A stretch of 64,000 nt of DNA. Origin: Reichenbachiella ulvae (GTDB lineage Bacteria > Bacteroidota > Bacteroidia > Cytophagales > Cyclobacteriaceae). The DNA is taken from assembly GCF_025833875.1 (NCBI RefSeq), contig NZ_JAOYOD010000001.1, positions 3,596,001 to 3,660,000 of the forward strand, read 5' to 3'. Position numbers and translations under genes: made by a program. Below are positions 30,085-39,148 of this stretch, one piece after another. Every line of letters starts with the position of its first letter. The first letter of the stretch is position 1. Below the pieces are notes generated by a model. That model was given only the letters and a program-made list of their open reading frames with translations, did no database searches and was not told where the DNA came from.

Positions 30085-31920
30085 TTACTCAACAGTCACT
30101 GATTTGGCTAGATTACGAGGCTGATCGACATTGCAACCACGCATGATGGCGATGTGGTAGCTCAGCAGCTGCAGCGGTATGACCGAGATCAACGGCATCA
30201 GTGCTTCATCGCACCTTGGCACTTCAATCACGTGATCAGCCATCTTAGGGATCAACACATCCCCCTCAGTTACGATCGCGATCACCATTCCCTTGCGGGC
30301 TTTTACTTCCTGGATGTTAGACACGATCTTGTCGTACGAACTATCTCTGGTAGCGATAAATACCACCGGCATTTCCTCATCTATCAAAGCAATCGGCCCG
30401 TGCTTCATCTCTGCTGCAGGGTATCCTTCTGCATGTATATAGGAGATCTCCTTCAGTTTCAGTGCACCCTCCAGCGCTACTGGGAAGTTATACCCTCTAC
30501 CAAGATACAGGAAGTTCGCTGCATCTTTGAAGAGACTAGAGATGTACTCGATCTTGTCATTGCTATCTAGCACTTTTTTGATCTTGTCCGGAATTGATTC
30601 CAACTCCTGCAGCAATTCTTTGAACTTGCTCTCAGTAATGGTTTTCTTACGCTGTGCCACAGATAGTACGATCATAGTCAGTACCGACAGCTGACCCGTA
30701 AAGGCTTTGGTACTCGCCACACCGATTTCTGGTCCGGTATGTAGATAAGCTCCCTCATGTGAGGCTCTCGAGATAGAAGATCCCACCACGTTCACCACAC
30801 CGAGTATGATAGCTCCCTTAGACTTGGCTAGCTCTATAGCTGCCAAAGTATCTGCTGTCTCTCCCGACTGAGAGATTGCGATCACTACATCTCCTTCGTT
30901 GATCACCGGGTTTCTATAGCGAAACTCTGAGGCATATTCGACCTCTACCGGTATTCTACAAAACTCCTCAAAGAGATACTCTGCCACTAATCCCGAGTGC
31001 CAACTGGTACCACACGCTATGATGATAATCCGGTTGGCCTCCGCCAATGCATCCGCCTGCTCGCGAATTCCCCCGAGGGTCAAGCGAGCATTTTTGGCAT
31101 CCAGACGCCCACGCATACTGTCAGCAATAGAGTTAGGCTGCTCGAAGATTTCCTTCAGCATAAAATGCTCATAGCCTCCCTTTTCTATCTCGTCCAGTTC
31201 TAGCTCGACCTTCTGAATGTATGGATCTAGCTCTATGTTTTCAATATCGATGATCTTAAACTCATCTCTATTGATCACGGCAATCTCTTCATCATTGAGG
31301 TAAACCACTTCATCCGTATACTCCACGATAGGCGTAGCATCCGAGGCGATAAAAAATTCGCCCTCTCCGATTCCCAGTACCATGGGGCTGCCTTTACGCG
31401 CAGCTATGAGTTGATCAGGGTTTTCCTCATCCATAATCACAATCGCATAGGCGCCTTCGATAGTTGCCAGAGCCTGCCTTACAGCTGATTCCAGAGATAT
31501 ACCATGCGATTTGATATCCTCGATGAAGGTAATGAGCACTTCGGTATCCGTATCACTCACGAATGAGTAGCCCTTTACTTCTAGCTCCTTTTTGAGCGAA
31601 GAATAGTTCTCGATGATGCCATTATGGATGATCGAAAGCTTTTTGTTACTGGAGTAGTGTGGATGGGCATTCACATCATTAGGCTCACCATGGGTCGCCC
31701 AGCGCGTATGTCCTATCCCGATAGTACTATGGATTTTCTTTCCTTTGAGCGTCTTTTCCAGTTCGGCTACTTTGCCTGCTTTCTTATAGATCTGCAGTTG
31801 CTCATCGTTATAAACAGAAATACCGGTGCTGTCATAGCCCCGGTATTCTAATCTCTTCAGTCCCTTGATAATCAAAGGGCAAGCTTCTTGATGACCAAGA
31901 TAAGCTACAATTCCACACAT
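30085..31920 (-). CDS. glmS: glutamine-fructose-6-phosphate aminotransferase
   Basis: A full-length enzyme of 611 residues. Cys2 of MCGIVAYLG is the glutaminase nucleophile. The glutaminase domain (with HTRWATHGEPN) covers about 1-240, and two SIS sugar-isomerase domains follow (IACGTSWHSGLVAEYL, SQSGETADTL, GRGYNFPVALEGALKLKE). The C-terminus LAKSVTVE is the conserved end. It makes glucosamine-6-phosphate for peptidoglycan and LPS. The 3' end of glmS is the classical Tn7 attachment target, which matters here because the island end lies directly downstream. Confidence 0.98.
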   Translation of the reverse strand: MCGIVAYLGHQEACPLIIKGLKRLEYRGYDSTGISVYNDEQLQIYKKAGKVAELEKTLKGKKIHSTIGIGHTRWATHGEPNDVNAHPHYSSNKKLSIIHNGIIENYSSLKKELEVKGYSFVSDTDTEVLITFIEDIKSHGISLESAVRQALATIEGAYAIVIMDEENPDQLIAARKGSPMVLGIGEGEFFIASDATPIVEYTDEVVYLNDEEIAVINRDEFKIIDIENIELDPYIQKVELELDEIEKGGYEHFMLKEIFEQPNSIADSMRGRLDAKNARLTLGGIREQADALAEANRIIIIACGTSWHSGLVAEYLFEEFCRIPVEVEYASEFRYRNPVINEGDVVIAISQSGETADTLAAIELAKSKGAIILGVVNVVGSSISRASHEGAYLHTGPEIGVASTKAFTGQLSVLTMIVLSVAQRKKTITESKFKELLQELESIPDKIKKVLDSNDKIEYISSLFKDAANFLYLGRGYNFPVALEGALKLKEISYIHAEGYPAAEMKHGPIALIDEEMPVVFIATRDSSYDKIVSNIQEVKARKGMVIAIVTEGDVLIPKMADHVIEVPRCDEALMPLISVIPLQLLSYHIAIMRGCNVDQPRNLAKSVTVE

Positions 31921-31926
31921 AGGTGA

Positions 31927-33318
31927 TTAGTTTGGATTGGAGAAAAATATTTTCATTTTGATACTATCAGCCGGAATCACTGTTCTGTTGGCATTCGACA
32001 AATTTGACGGCATCAGAACCAAATATTCCAAATCTTTGATATATTCATTCTCTACGGATTGCCCAAATAAAGTTGCCACTCCAGTCATTTTTGTTGCTGT
32101 TGTGTCTATGCTCATTTCCATGAACTGCTGAGCAGCTGATAAATATCCCACATCAGACAACACCCCTGTATTATAAACGCCCTGAGATTGAAGACCTGCT
32201 ATGTTGATTTGTCCTTGTTCACCAATAAACATCATTCTGGCAGAAGATATACTTTGATTAAGAATAGTGTCCTGATATACAGCTGAGATTTCAAATTCCA
32301 AATTATTGATTTGAATCAGCTCGTTACCCGGTCTGTCCAAAAAGTCCAGAAATGGTTGCATGTCAATTTTAGGATAAATCCCTGAGGCTGCCTGTAAATA
32401 AACATATCCATCCCCCGTATCGAAATTTTGCAAATTCTCTCCGATCACATTGCCTATCACTGATCCAGTGCGGTCAGTAGATATTTTATTGTATTTAGCA
32501 GATGCTGCCGATAGAGAATAAGAAACGCTCAAGCTATCTGCATAAGTCGTATCTGCCATGATATGATAATGAATTTTCAGTTCTGACTGACTAGCCAAAA
32601 ACCCAACTATAGCCTTGTTGTCCACTCCTCCACTCAGTGCAAGTCCTTTGAATTCATCTCTTAGAATTGCACTTCTATTGGGCTGTCTGGCGATATCAAA
32701 AAGTCTGTCTTTCCAGCTATCATTCAAATAGAATTTTACCGTATCAAAAGATGACGGAACCCAATGCAAAGAATCCAATCTAGGAATAAAGGGAAATTCA
32801 TTTCCTTCTTCAACAGGCAAAACTGGCGTTTCAAAATTGTGCAAATAATACACACCAGAGAAAAGCTGATCATCCACCTCCTGAACACGTATGGTTTGAT
32901 CCAATACAGGCTTCTCATTAGTATTGACATAGTCATAGGCTAACCTCAAAACTGCAGAGTCCACCACATAGCTAGCCCTGATCGTATCTACCACCAATGG
33001 GTCAGTCGATACTGTATCAAGTCGGTAGGGCAAAGACTGAACTCCGGAAGAAATTGACAATCTCGTCAATCCCATGGAGCTAGTAGTTCCAAAAACAGGA
33101 TCTACTGTACTACCAACAAGAAAACGACTGCTTCCACTCGTTCTTAAACTATCAATAAATACATTTTGGGCAGACAGGGGAATCTCTTCATAATAAACTC
33201 CTGAATTTACACCGTCCGGATCTAATCCTAAACCAACTTCACTCGGGTCTTCACAAGAAAAAATGGCTAGGGCTGTGAAGATCAACAACCCAGACCAATT
33301 TTTATCCAACAAGTTCAT
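31927..33318 (-). CDS. DUF4270-type lipoprotein
   Basis: A 463-residue protein with a lipoprotein signal ending IFSC (about residue 22), then EDPSEVGLGLDP. Gene order (GT5-like gene upstream, glmS downstream) and the pattern GSTVDPVFGTTSS near residue 68 match the DUF4270 family of Bacteroidota, which has no established function. It overlaps the upstream gene by 17 bases and ends six bases before glmS, so the three genes form an operon. Confidence 0.75.
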   Translation of the reverse strand: MNLLDKNWSGLLIFTALAIFSCEDPSEVGLGLDPDGVNSGVYYEEIPLSAQNVFIDSLRTSGSSRFLVGSTVDPVFGTTSSMGLTRLSISSGVQSLPYRLDTVSTDPLVVDTIRASYVVDSAVLRLAYDYVNTNEKPVLDQTIRVQEVDDQLFSGVYYLHNFETPVLPVEEGNEFPFIPRLDSLHWVPSSFDTVKFYLNDSWKDRLFDIARQPNRSAILRDEFKGLALSGGVDNKAIVGFLASQSELKIHYHIMADTTYADSLSVSYSLSAASAKYNKISTDRTGSVIGNVIGENLQNFDTGDGYVYLQAASGIYPKIDMQPFLDFLDRPGNELIQINNLEFEISAVYQDTILNQSISSARMMFIGEQGQINIAGLQSQGVYNTGVLSDVGYLSAAQQFMEMSIDTTATKMTGVATLFGQSVENEYIKDLEYLVLMPSNLSNANRTVIPADSIKMKIFFSNPN

Positions 33319-34114
33319 TATATAAATTAAAATAAGAATCTAAGTAGTTATCGTCTTTTTGAATGGTTTCGACTTTCTTGTCCTTAGGAGCAGAGCTGAT
33401 CAAGTTATCAATGATATCTCCGGTTTCCTCCTTAGACTTAATCACAGCATCCGCATACTCCATTCCTAGTTTTACGAATCCTTCGAAATCAGCTGATCTT
33501 AAATGATCCAACATGCTCTCATCAATGTCCATCATCATGGCTTTATTGATCAAAGTATCATCGAATTTGTGATCAAAAGAATTGCCATAAATATTGTAGA
33601 TAGACTTGGCATCTTTAAAGATCGGATCATTCTTGTAGGTAGTTTTCAGATATAACGGAATGAAGCTAGTCATCCAGTCATTACAGTGTACGATATCTGG
33701 GGCCCACCCTAGTTTCTTCACAGTTTCTAATACTCCTTTACAGAAGAATATGGCTCTTTCGTCATTGTCCTCATGGAATTTCTCTTCTTTATCAAAGAAA
33801 ACCGACTTTCTGTGGAAGTAGTCTTCGTTATCAATAAAGTAAACTTGAAGCTTCGCATTTGGAATTGATGCCACTTTAATAATCAAAGGTTTTTCTTCAT
33901 CACCCACAGAGATGTTGATACCTGACAAGCGTACTACCTCATGTAGTCTGTTCTTTCTTTCGTTGATTAAGCCGAATCTTGGGACTAAGATTCGTATCTC
34001 CATTCCTCTTTCCTGCATGGCCTGGGGCAAGGCTCTCACAAAATCAGCCACTTCTGTGGTCTGTAAAAAAGGGTTTATTTCATTTGCAACATAGAGTATC
34101 TTATACTGTGACAT
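33302..34114 (-). CDS. GT5-like glycogen/starch synthase N-terminal domain protein
   Basis: A 270-residue protein with the N-terminal Rossmann domain of glycogen synthases (ILYVANEINPFLQTTEVADF, RILVPRFGLINERKNRLHEV, then PDIVHCNDWMTSFIPLYLK). The C-terminal glycosyltransferase half (about 200 residues) is absent and the gene ends cleanly, so it is a single-domain relative and not a truncated copy. The usual KxGGL motif of the active enzyme is replaced by QTTEVAD, so catalysis is doubtful. It is transcribed with DUF4270 and glmS, and divergently from panC. Confidence 0.75.
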   Translation of the reverse strand: MSQYKILYVANEINPFLQTTEVADFVRALPQAMQERGMEIRILVPRFGLINERKNRLHEVVRLSGINISVGDEEKPLIIKVASIPNAKLQVYFIDNEDYFHRKSVFFDKEEKFHEDNDERAIFFCKGVLETVKKLGWAPDIVHCNDWMTSFIPLYLKTTYKNDPIFKDAKSIYNIYGNSFDHKFDDTLINKAMMMDIDESMLDHLRSADFEGFVKLGMEYADAVIKSKEETGDIIDNLISSAPKDKKVETIQKDDNYLDSYFNLYNELVG

Positions 34115-34233
34115 AAACCTTTATTTTTAGTATGTTATTATTTCAAAATGACCACAAAATTACACTATTTTTGGATCATTTTCAACTATAATGCCTTTTT
34201 ACATCTGTATAGATGTCGGCGCACCCCCCATTT

Positions 34234-35082
34234 ATGAAAGTTTTGCGTAGTATTTTAGAGATGCGTCAGGCCCTTCAGTCGTATCGCACAGATTCGTCAT
34301 CCATAGGACTCGTCCCTACTATGGGAGCCCTACACGAAGGCCATTTATCGCTTCTCAGCCAATCTTTGCAAAACAATCAGGTGACTGTATGTAGTATATT
34401 CGTTAACCCGATACAGTTCAACAATCCCGAGGACCTGAAAAAATATCCTAGAGATGAGAAAAAAGATTTCGAACTCCTGGAAAAAGCAGGTTGTGATATG
34501 GTTTTTGTCCCTAGCAGTCACGAAATGTATCAGGATGACAGTGCTGCTATTAAAATGAATTTTGGGGAGATTGAAAATGTTTTAGAAGGCAAATTTCGTC
34601 CAGGGCATTTCTCAGGCGTGGGGGTAGTGGTTTCCAAATTATTCAACATCGTGCAACCAGACAAGGCCTATTTTGGTCAAAAGGATTTGCAACAGCTTGC
34701 TGTGATCAAGCAAATGGTAAAAGCTTTAAATTTCCCAATCGAAGTACATGCGGTTCCTATTATGAGGGAAGACAATGGACTAGCCATGAGTTCAAGAAAT
34801 CAAAGATTGAATGAAGAAGAAAGGGAAACTGCCTCGGTGCTCTATAAAAGCATGCTCTTGATGAAATCAGCATTGAATGAAGGAAGCTCAATAGAAACAG
34901 CAAAACAAAAAGCCACTGAAATGCTGGCTAAAAATAACAACATAGACTTGGAATATATGGAGTTGGTCGACGCTGACACCATGGAGATTTTTGAAAATAC
35001 GACAAGTAAAAACGCCCTATCGATCTGCGCAGCAGCTTATATTAGTGGTGTTAGAATTATTGACAACCTATATATTCATTAA
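34234..35082 (+). CDS. panC: pantoate-beta-alanine ligase
   Basis: A 282-residue enzyme from the ATG at 34234, which gives the normal MKVLRSILEMRQ start. The ATG at 34213 would add seven atypical residues. The ATP-binding motifs are VPTMGALHEGHLSLL, SIFVNPIQFNNPEDL, AYFGQKDLQQLAVIKQM and MSSRNQRLN. It condenses pantoate with beta-alanine in coenzyme A synthesis. panD does not follow as in many relatives; the flippase-like gene starts six bases after the stop. Confidence 0.96.
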   Translation: MKVLRSILEMRQALQSYRTDSSSIGLVPTMGALHEGHLSLLSQSLQNNQVTVCSIFVNPIQFNNPEDLKKYPRDEKKDFELLEKAGCDMVFVPSSHEMYQDDSAAIKMNFGEIENVLEGKFRPGHFSGVGVVVSKLFNIVQPDKAYFGQKDLQQLAVIKQMVKALNFPIEVHAVPIMREDNGLAMSSRNQRLNEEERETASVLYKSMLLMKSALNEGSSIETAKQKATEMLAKNNNIDLEYMELVDADTMEIFENTTSKNALSICAAAYISGVRIIDNLYIH

Positions 35083-35088
35083 GAAATT

Positions 35089-36099
35089 TTGAAAGTATCC
35101 ACCGTTATCAAATTCAGTATATCCCTCATTCTTGCTGGGGTCATTTTTTATTTTGTTTTCAGGAGTGTATCCTTCGAAGATTTTAGTGACAAACTCAGCC
35201 TGGTTAACTATTGGTGGGTATTGCTTTCGATGGCGATTTCTATTATCAGCCATTGGTTAAGAGCTTACCGCTGGAACCTCATGCTGGAACCCCTAGGTCA
35301 CCAACTTAGTACGGGCAGAACCTTTCTGGCCCTAATGTCAGGGTACCTGGCCAATTTGGCATTCCCGCGACTGGGAGAAGTAACTCGATGTGGCGTATTG
35401 AAGAAAAATGATGCCGTACCAATGAGTGTTGGCATTGGCTCGGTGATAACAGAACGCGCGCTGGATTTCTTAATCCTATTGAGTCTGATTGTGCTGGACC
35501 TGATCGTTGAAATGGACAAAATTCTGGATTACTTCATGACTTCTGTCAGATGGGATGATTGGGCAGATCAACGCTGGGTGATTTTTGCGATCGGCGGGCT
35601 CTTGATCGTAAGTGGAATAGTAGGTATTTTGATATTGAGATATATCCTAAGTAAAGAATTCAAACATCCTACGGTCAATAAAATCAAATTGAAATTAGCA
35701 GAAATTGTTTCAGGCCTGCTTTCAATCAAAAATGTAAAAAGCCCAGTAGGATACATCATCTCTACCATCTTGATTTGGGTATTATACTTCCTGATGAGCT
35801 ATGTAATCTTTTTCTCGATGGAAGAAACTTCAATACTTACCCTGGGTGCTGGATTATCCATCTTAGCTGCTGCTGGCGTATCCATGGCATTGCCAGTTCA
35901 AGGTGGAATTGGTGCTTATCATGCATTCGTGAGTGGGGTTCTTGTGATCTATGGAGTGGGGGCAACCACTGGATTATTTTTGGCTACCTTACTCCACACC
36001 TCGCAAGTCATACTGGTAGTGCTAGTCGGTGGAGCAAGTTTGCTAATAAGTCTTTTTGTATCCAAAAAGAAAGAAACTGTCGTGCCAGCTAATACGTAA
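35089..36099 (+). CDS. flippase-like integral membrane protein (LPG synthase transmembrane family)
   Basis: A 336-residue protein with about eight helices. RAYRWNLMLEPLG, FLALMSGYLANLAFPRLGEV, SVITERALDFLILL and QGGIGAYHAFV are typical of the LPG_synthase_TM/UPF0104 family, whose members move or modify lipids in the inner membrane. It starts at TTG (35089), six bases after panC, and there is no ATG nearby that would keep the first helix. It is cotranscribed with panC. The exact substrate is unknown. Confidence 0.85.
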   Translation: MKVSTVIKFSISLILAGVIFYFVFRSVSFEDFSDKLSLVNYWWVLLSMAISIISHWLRAYRWNLMLEPLGHQLSTGRTFLALMSGYLANLAFPRLGEVTRCGVLKKNDAVPMSVGIGSVITERALDFLILLSLIVLDLIVEMDKILDYFMTSVRWDDWADQRWVIFAIGGLLIVSGIVGILILRYILSKEFKHPTVNKIKLKLAEIVSGLLSIKNVKSPVGYIISTILIWVLYFLMSYVIFFSMEETSILTLGAGLSILAAAGVSMALPVQGGIGAYHAFVSGVLVIYGVGATTGLFLATLLHTSQVILVVLVGGASLLISLFVSKKKETVVPANT

Positions 36100-36133
36100 T
36101 TGTAACAAGTAAATATATAATTAGTTTATAGCT

Positions 36134-36823
36134 ATGTTAGTGATTTTAATCGCATTCATGATCATTGGATTTATTGTCAGTGGTCGTTTAAAAAGCAAAT
36201 TCAAAAAATACTCTCAGGTGGGCTTGCAATCTGGCCTATCAGGAAGAGAAATAGCGGAGTTAATGCTTCGAGACAATGGAATACATGACGTACAAGTAGT
36301 ATCCGTGCAGGGACAACTTACAGATCACTACAACCCTGGGAACAAGACGGTAAACTTAAGTCCCGAGGTGTACGGGGGACGTAGCGCCGCAGCTGCTGCA
36401 GTTGCCGCCCACGAATGTGGTCATGCTGTGCAACATGCTACAGCCTACAGCTTCTTGCAGTTCAGATCGGCAATGGTACCTTTACAAAACATCAGTGCCA
36501 AAGTGCTAAACTTCCTGATGATTGGAATGTTCTTCTTTGGTAGTATGGTTTATGCCATGAATATGCAAACCATCTTTTTGGTGGTGGTAGCCGCTCAGGC
36601 AGTGATCACCCTATTTGCTCTGGTAACGCTACCTGTAGAATTTGATGCCAGCAAAAGAGCATTGGCGTGGATAGACGAAAGAGGAGTGGTAACGAGCCAG
36701 GAGCACGCCATGGCCAAAGATGCTCTAAAATGGGCTGCCATGACCTATGTAGTGGCTGCTATATCAGCCATCACACAATTGCTATATTTTGTGATGATGT
36801 TCTTAGGAGGAAGTCGCGACTAA
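36134..36823 (+). CDS. membrane zinc metallopeptidase, YugP-like
   Basis: A 229-residue protein. The N-terminal membrane segment (VILIAFMIIGFIVS) is followed by the zinc motif AAHECGHAVQHA near residue 92 and two or three more helices. It matches the neutral zinc metallopeptidase 2 family (YugP). Substrates are not known. It follows the flippase-like gene by 34 bases and is closed by the terminator at 36852. Confidence 0.9.
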   Translation: MLVILIAFMIIGFIVSGRLKSKFKKYSQVGLQSGLSGREIAELMLRDNGIHDVQVVSVQGQLTDHYNPGNKTVNLSPEVYGGRSAAAAAVAAHECGHAVQHATAYSFLQFRSAMVPLQNISAKVLNFLMIGMFFFGSMVYAMNMQTIFLVVVAAQAVITLFALVTLPVEFDASKRALAWIDERGVVTSQEHAMAKDALKWAAMTYVVAAISAITQLLYFVMMFLGGSRD

Positions 36824-36851
36824 GCATCATTTTCAAATGACAGAATATACG

Positions 36852-36878
36852 AAAGACCTGAAATTCAGGTCTTTTTTT
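36852..36878 (+). terminator. rho-independent terminator after the metallopeptidase gene
   Basis: A perfect 11-base stem (AAAGACCTGAA with TTCAGGTCTTT) flows into a run of seven T residues. Confidence 0.9.
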
Positions 36879-36897
36879 ATGTCTTAGGATAATTTTT

Positions 36898-36911
36898 GTA
36901 TGCATGCATAC
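36898..36911. promoter_or_regulatory. 14-bp perfect palindrome upstream of the acyl-CoA dehydrogenase gene
   Basis: GTATGCATGCATAC lies 54 bases before the ATG. It could be an operator for a dimeric repressor of fatty-acid or branched-chain catabolism. This is position and symmetry only. Confidence 0.3.
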
Positions 36912-36964
36912 CTTTTAATTTGTGTGATTGCATTATTTTCACTGCTCAACATTAAACGACAGAC

Positions 36965-38104
36965 ATGAATTTCGAATTTACAGAAGAGCAAATAGCAGTA
37001 AAGGAAGCCGCTCGTGAACTGGCTCAGACCGACCTACTCCCAGGTGTAATTGAAAGAGACGAAAAACAGGAATTCCCAAAAGAGCAAATCAAAAAAATGG
37101 GAGAACTCGGTTTTATGGGTATGATGGTAGACCCCAAATACAATGGTGGAGGAATGGATACCGTATCATATGTCCTGGCCATGGAGGAGATATCCAAAGT
37201 AGATGCTTCCTGTTCGGTCTCCATGTCAGTCAACAACTCCCTCGTTTGTTGGGGGTTAGAAAAATATGGTACAGAAGAACAAAAAGAAAAATACCTGAAG
37301 CCCCTAGCTGCTGGTGAGATCATAGGTGCGTTTGCCCTATCAGAACCAGAGGCAGGTTCGGATGCAACTTCCCAGCGTACTACAGCAGAAGACAAAGGCG
37401 ACTACTATCTACTAAACGGGACCAAAAACTGGATCACCAATGGCAACAGTGCTTCTGTTTATATCGTGATTGCACAAACTGACCCTGAAAAAAAACACAG
37501 AGGGATCAATGCCATAATCGTTGAAAAAGGCCAGGAAGGCTTTACCATCGGGCCAAAAGAAAATAAATTAGGCATTAGAGGGTCCGATACCCATTCATTG
37601 ATGTTTTCTGATGTAAAGGTTCCCAAAGAAAACCGAATAGGAGAAGATGGCTTTGGTTTCAAGTTTGCCATGCAAGTATTGAATGGTGGTAGAATCGGAA
37701 TTGCCTCTCAAGCTTTGGGTATCGCTTCTGGAGCATTAGAACTTTCATTAGCCTATGCGAAAGAAAGAAAAGCCTTTGGCAAACCGATAGCTGATCACCA
37801 GGCCATACAATTCAAACTCTCCAAAATGGCCACTGAGATAGAAGCAGCAAGGCTTTTAGTAATTCAGGCCGCCCTAAAGAAAGACAGTAAACAGGATTTT
37901 GTGAAGGAGGCTGCCATGGCCAAATTATTTGCATCACAGGTGGCCATGGACGCCACTGTAGAGGCAGTTCAAATCCACGGAGGCTATGGCTATGTGAAAG
38001 AATTTCACGTCGAAAGATTGATGCGAGATGCCAAAATCACACAGATCTATGAGGGCACCTCTGAGATTCAAAACATCGTAATAGCACGGGAATTATTGAA
38101 ATAG
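36965..38104 (+). CDS. acyl-CoA dehydrogenase
   Basis: A 379-residue FAD enzyme of the normal short-chain family length. Motifs are FALSEPEAGSDATSQRT (FAD and substrate binding), WITNGNSASVYIV, YAKERKAFGKPIADHQA, and the catalytic-base region IYEGTSEIQNIVIARELL. It introduces the alpha-beta double bond in acyl-CoA beta-oxidation. Chain-length preference (butyryl or branched-chain) cannot be told from sequence alone. It appears monocistronic, with its own upstream region holding a palindrome and an AraC-type regulator downstream. Confidence 0.95.
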   Translation: MNFEFTEEQIAVKEAARELAQTDLLPGVIERDEKQEFPKEQIKKMGELGFMGMMVDPKYNGGGMDTVSYVLAMEEISKVDASCSVSMSVNNSLVCWGLEKYGTEEQKEKYLKPLAAGEIIGAFALSEPEAGSDATSQRTTAEDKGDYYLLNGTKNWITNGNSASVYIVIAQTDPEKKHRGINAIIVEKGQEGFTIGPKENKLGIRGSDTHSLMFSDVKVPKENRIGEDGFGFKFAMQVLNGGRIGIASQALGIASGALELSLAYAKERKAFGKPIADHQAIQFKLSKMATEIEAARLLVIQAALKKDSKQDFVKEAAMAKLFASQVAMDATVEAVQIHGGYGYVKEFHVERLMRDAKITQIYEGTSEIQNIVIARELLK

Positions 38105-38131
38105 TATAAAACCCATTTTGCACTATTTTAA

Positions 38132-38213
38132 GATTATCCTGTCAGATTTTCCGGTTATTTATTAGATTTATACAACACAAAGTTTAATATTTGCTAAAAT
38201 TTGACGGATAATC
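38132..38213. promoter_or_regulatory. widely spaced inverted repeat before the AraC-type gene
   Basis: GATTATCCTGTCA (38132-38144) and TGACGGATAATC (38202-38213) are inverted copies differing by one base and are 57 bases apart. The second copy ends 14 bases before the GTG start at 38228. Paired half-sites like these suit an autoregulated DNA-binding protein. A weak cruciform is the alternative. Confidence 0.4.
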
Positions 38214-38227
38214 CTAAATAAATTACA

Positions 38228-39148
38228 GTGGAAGATTACAATAAAATCATAGAGTCGCTTGGTGTTAGATTTATTTCGGCTAAGAATATTAATATTTTAC
38301 AGCCAGTCACTATAGAAAACTACTATGATGTAGAAAATGTATTCATCTACGTACACAAGGGGCATATGTCCGTTGGAAAAGAGAAAGAACTCATTTCTGA
38401 AGGTGAGATTCTCTTCATTCCGGGTGGTAAAATGGTATCGCTCACTTACGGTACTGGTAACCCGATGAGTCTATCCAACGATGACTTCATCAATAACAAA
38501 GAGAAGTTCTTTCAAAACAACGAAAAGATTGGCAATGTTCACGAAACAGACAACGTGACCATGATCAATTTCGAAGCGAAGGTGTTTGACACTGTTAACT
38601 TCTTTGCTTCTCTGGATATCCCTCCATTTACGATCAGAAACAACAATAAACTGATCACTCTGGCCAAAGAGATCGTTCGAGAAATCTACTCTGACTCACC
38701 AGGCAAAGGCAGAATCGTAAAGCTTCAGACCGAGCATGTAGTGATCGAAATCATTCGTCACATCCTTGATCAAGGACTATTCGTAGAGCAGTTGGCTACC
38801 AATTCTACCTATTTCAAAGATCCTAGATTGATAGATATTTTCTCTTATATCAAGGATAATTTGAACAATGACCTCTCGAACAAGGCACTGGCCAATGTAG
38901 CCAACGTGTCGGAGGATTATGTAGGTCAATATTTCAAAATGCTGACTGGAATCAATCCTCAGGACTACATCGAATACCAAAGAATGGAAATGGCTGTAAA
39001 CATGCTGCGTACCACCAAGAAAAGTATTCGTGACATTGGCAAAGAGGTAGGCTTCAAAGACACCGCGTATTTCTGCCGTAGATTCAAAATGATGTTCGGT
39101 ATACCTGCAGGAAAAATGAGACGCAGAGAATCACTGATGAACGTCTAG
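38228..39148 (+). CDS. AraC-family transcriptional regulator
   Basis: A 306-residue protein. The N-terminal cupin-like sensor (VFIYVHKGHMSVGKEKELIS, GEILFIPGGKMVSL) covers about 1-100, and the C-terminal AraC domain covers about 205-300 (LANVANVSEDYVGQYFKML, then IRDIGKEVGFKDTAYFCRRF). It starts at GTG. The ligand is unknown. The gene lies between an acyl-CoA dehydrogenase and a convergent lipid-synthesis gene, and an inverted repeat precedes it. The last 18 bases overlap the convergent downstream gene. Confidence 0.9.
   Translation: MEDYNKIIESLGVRFISAKNINILQPVTIENYYDVENVFIYVHKGHMSVGKEKELISEGEILFIPGGKMVSLTYGTGNPMSLSNDDFINNKEKFFQNNEKIGNVHETDNVTMINFEAKVFDTVNFFASLDIPPFTIRNNNKLITLAKEIVREIYSDSPGKGRIVKLQTEHVVIEIIRHILDQGLFVEQLATNSTYFKDPRLIDIFSYIKDNLNNDLSNKALANVANVSEDYVGQYFKMLTGINPQDYIEYQRMEMAVNMLRTTKKSIRDIGKEVGFKDTAYFCRRFKMMFGIPAGKMRRRESLMNV

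Noticed and set aside
37024..37395. Antisense frame in the acyl-CoA dehydrogenase gene
   Set aside because: Shadow of a strongly conserved enzyme, no independent support.
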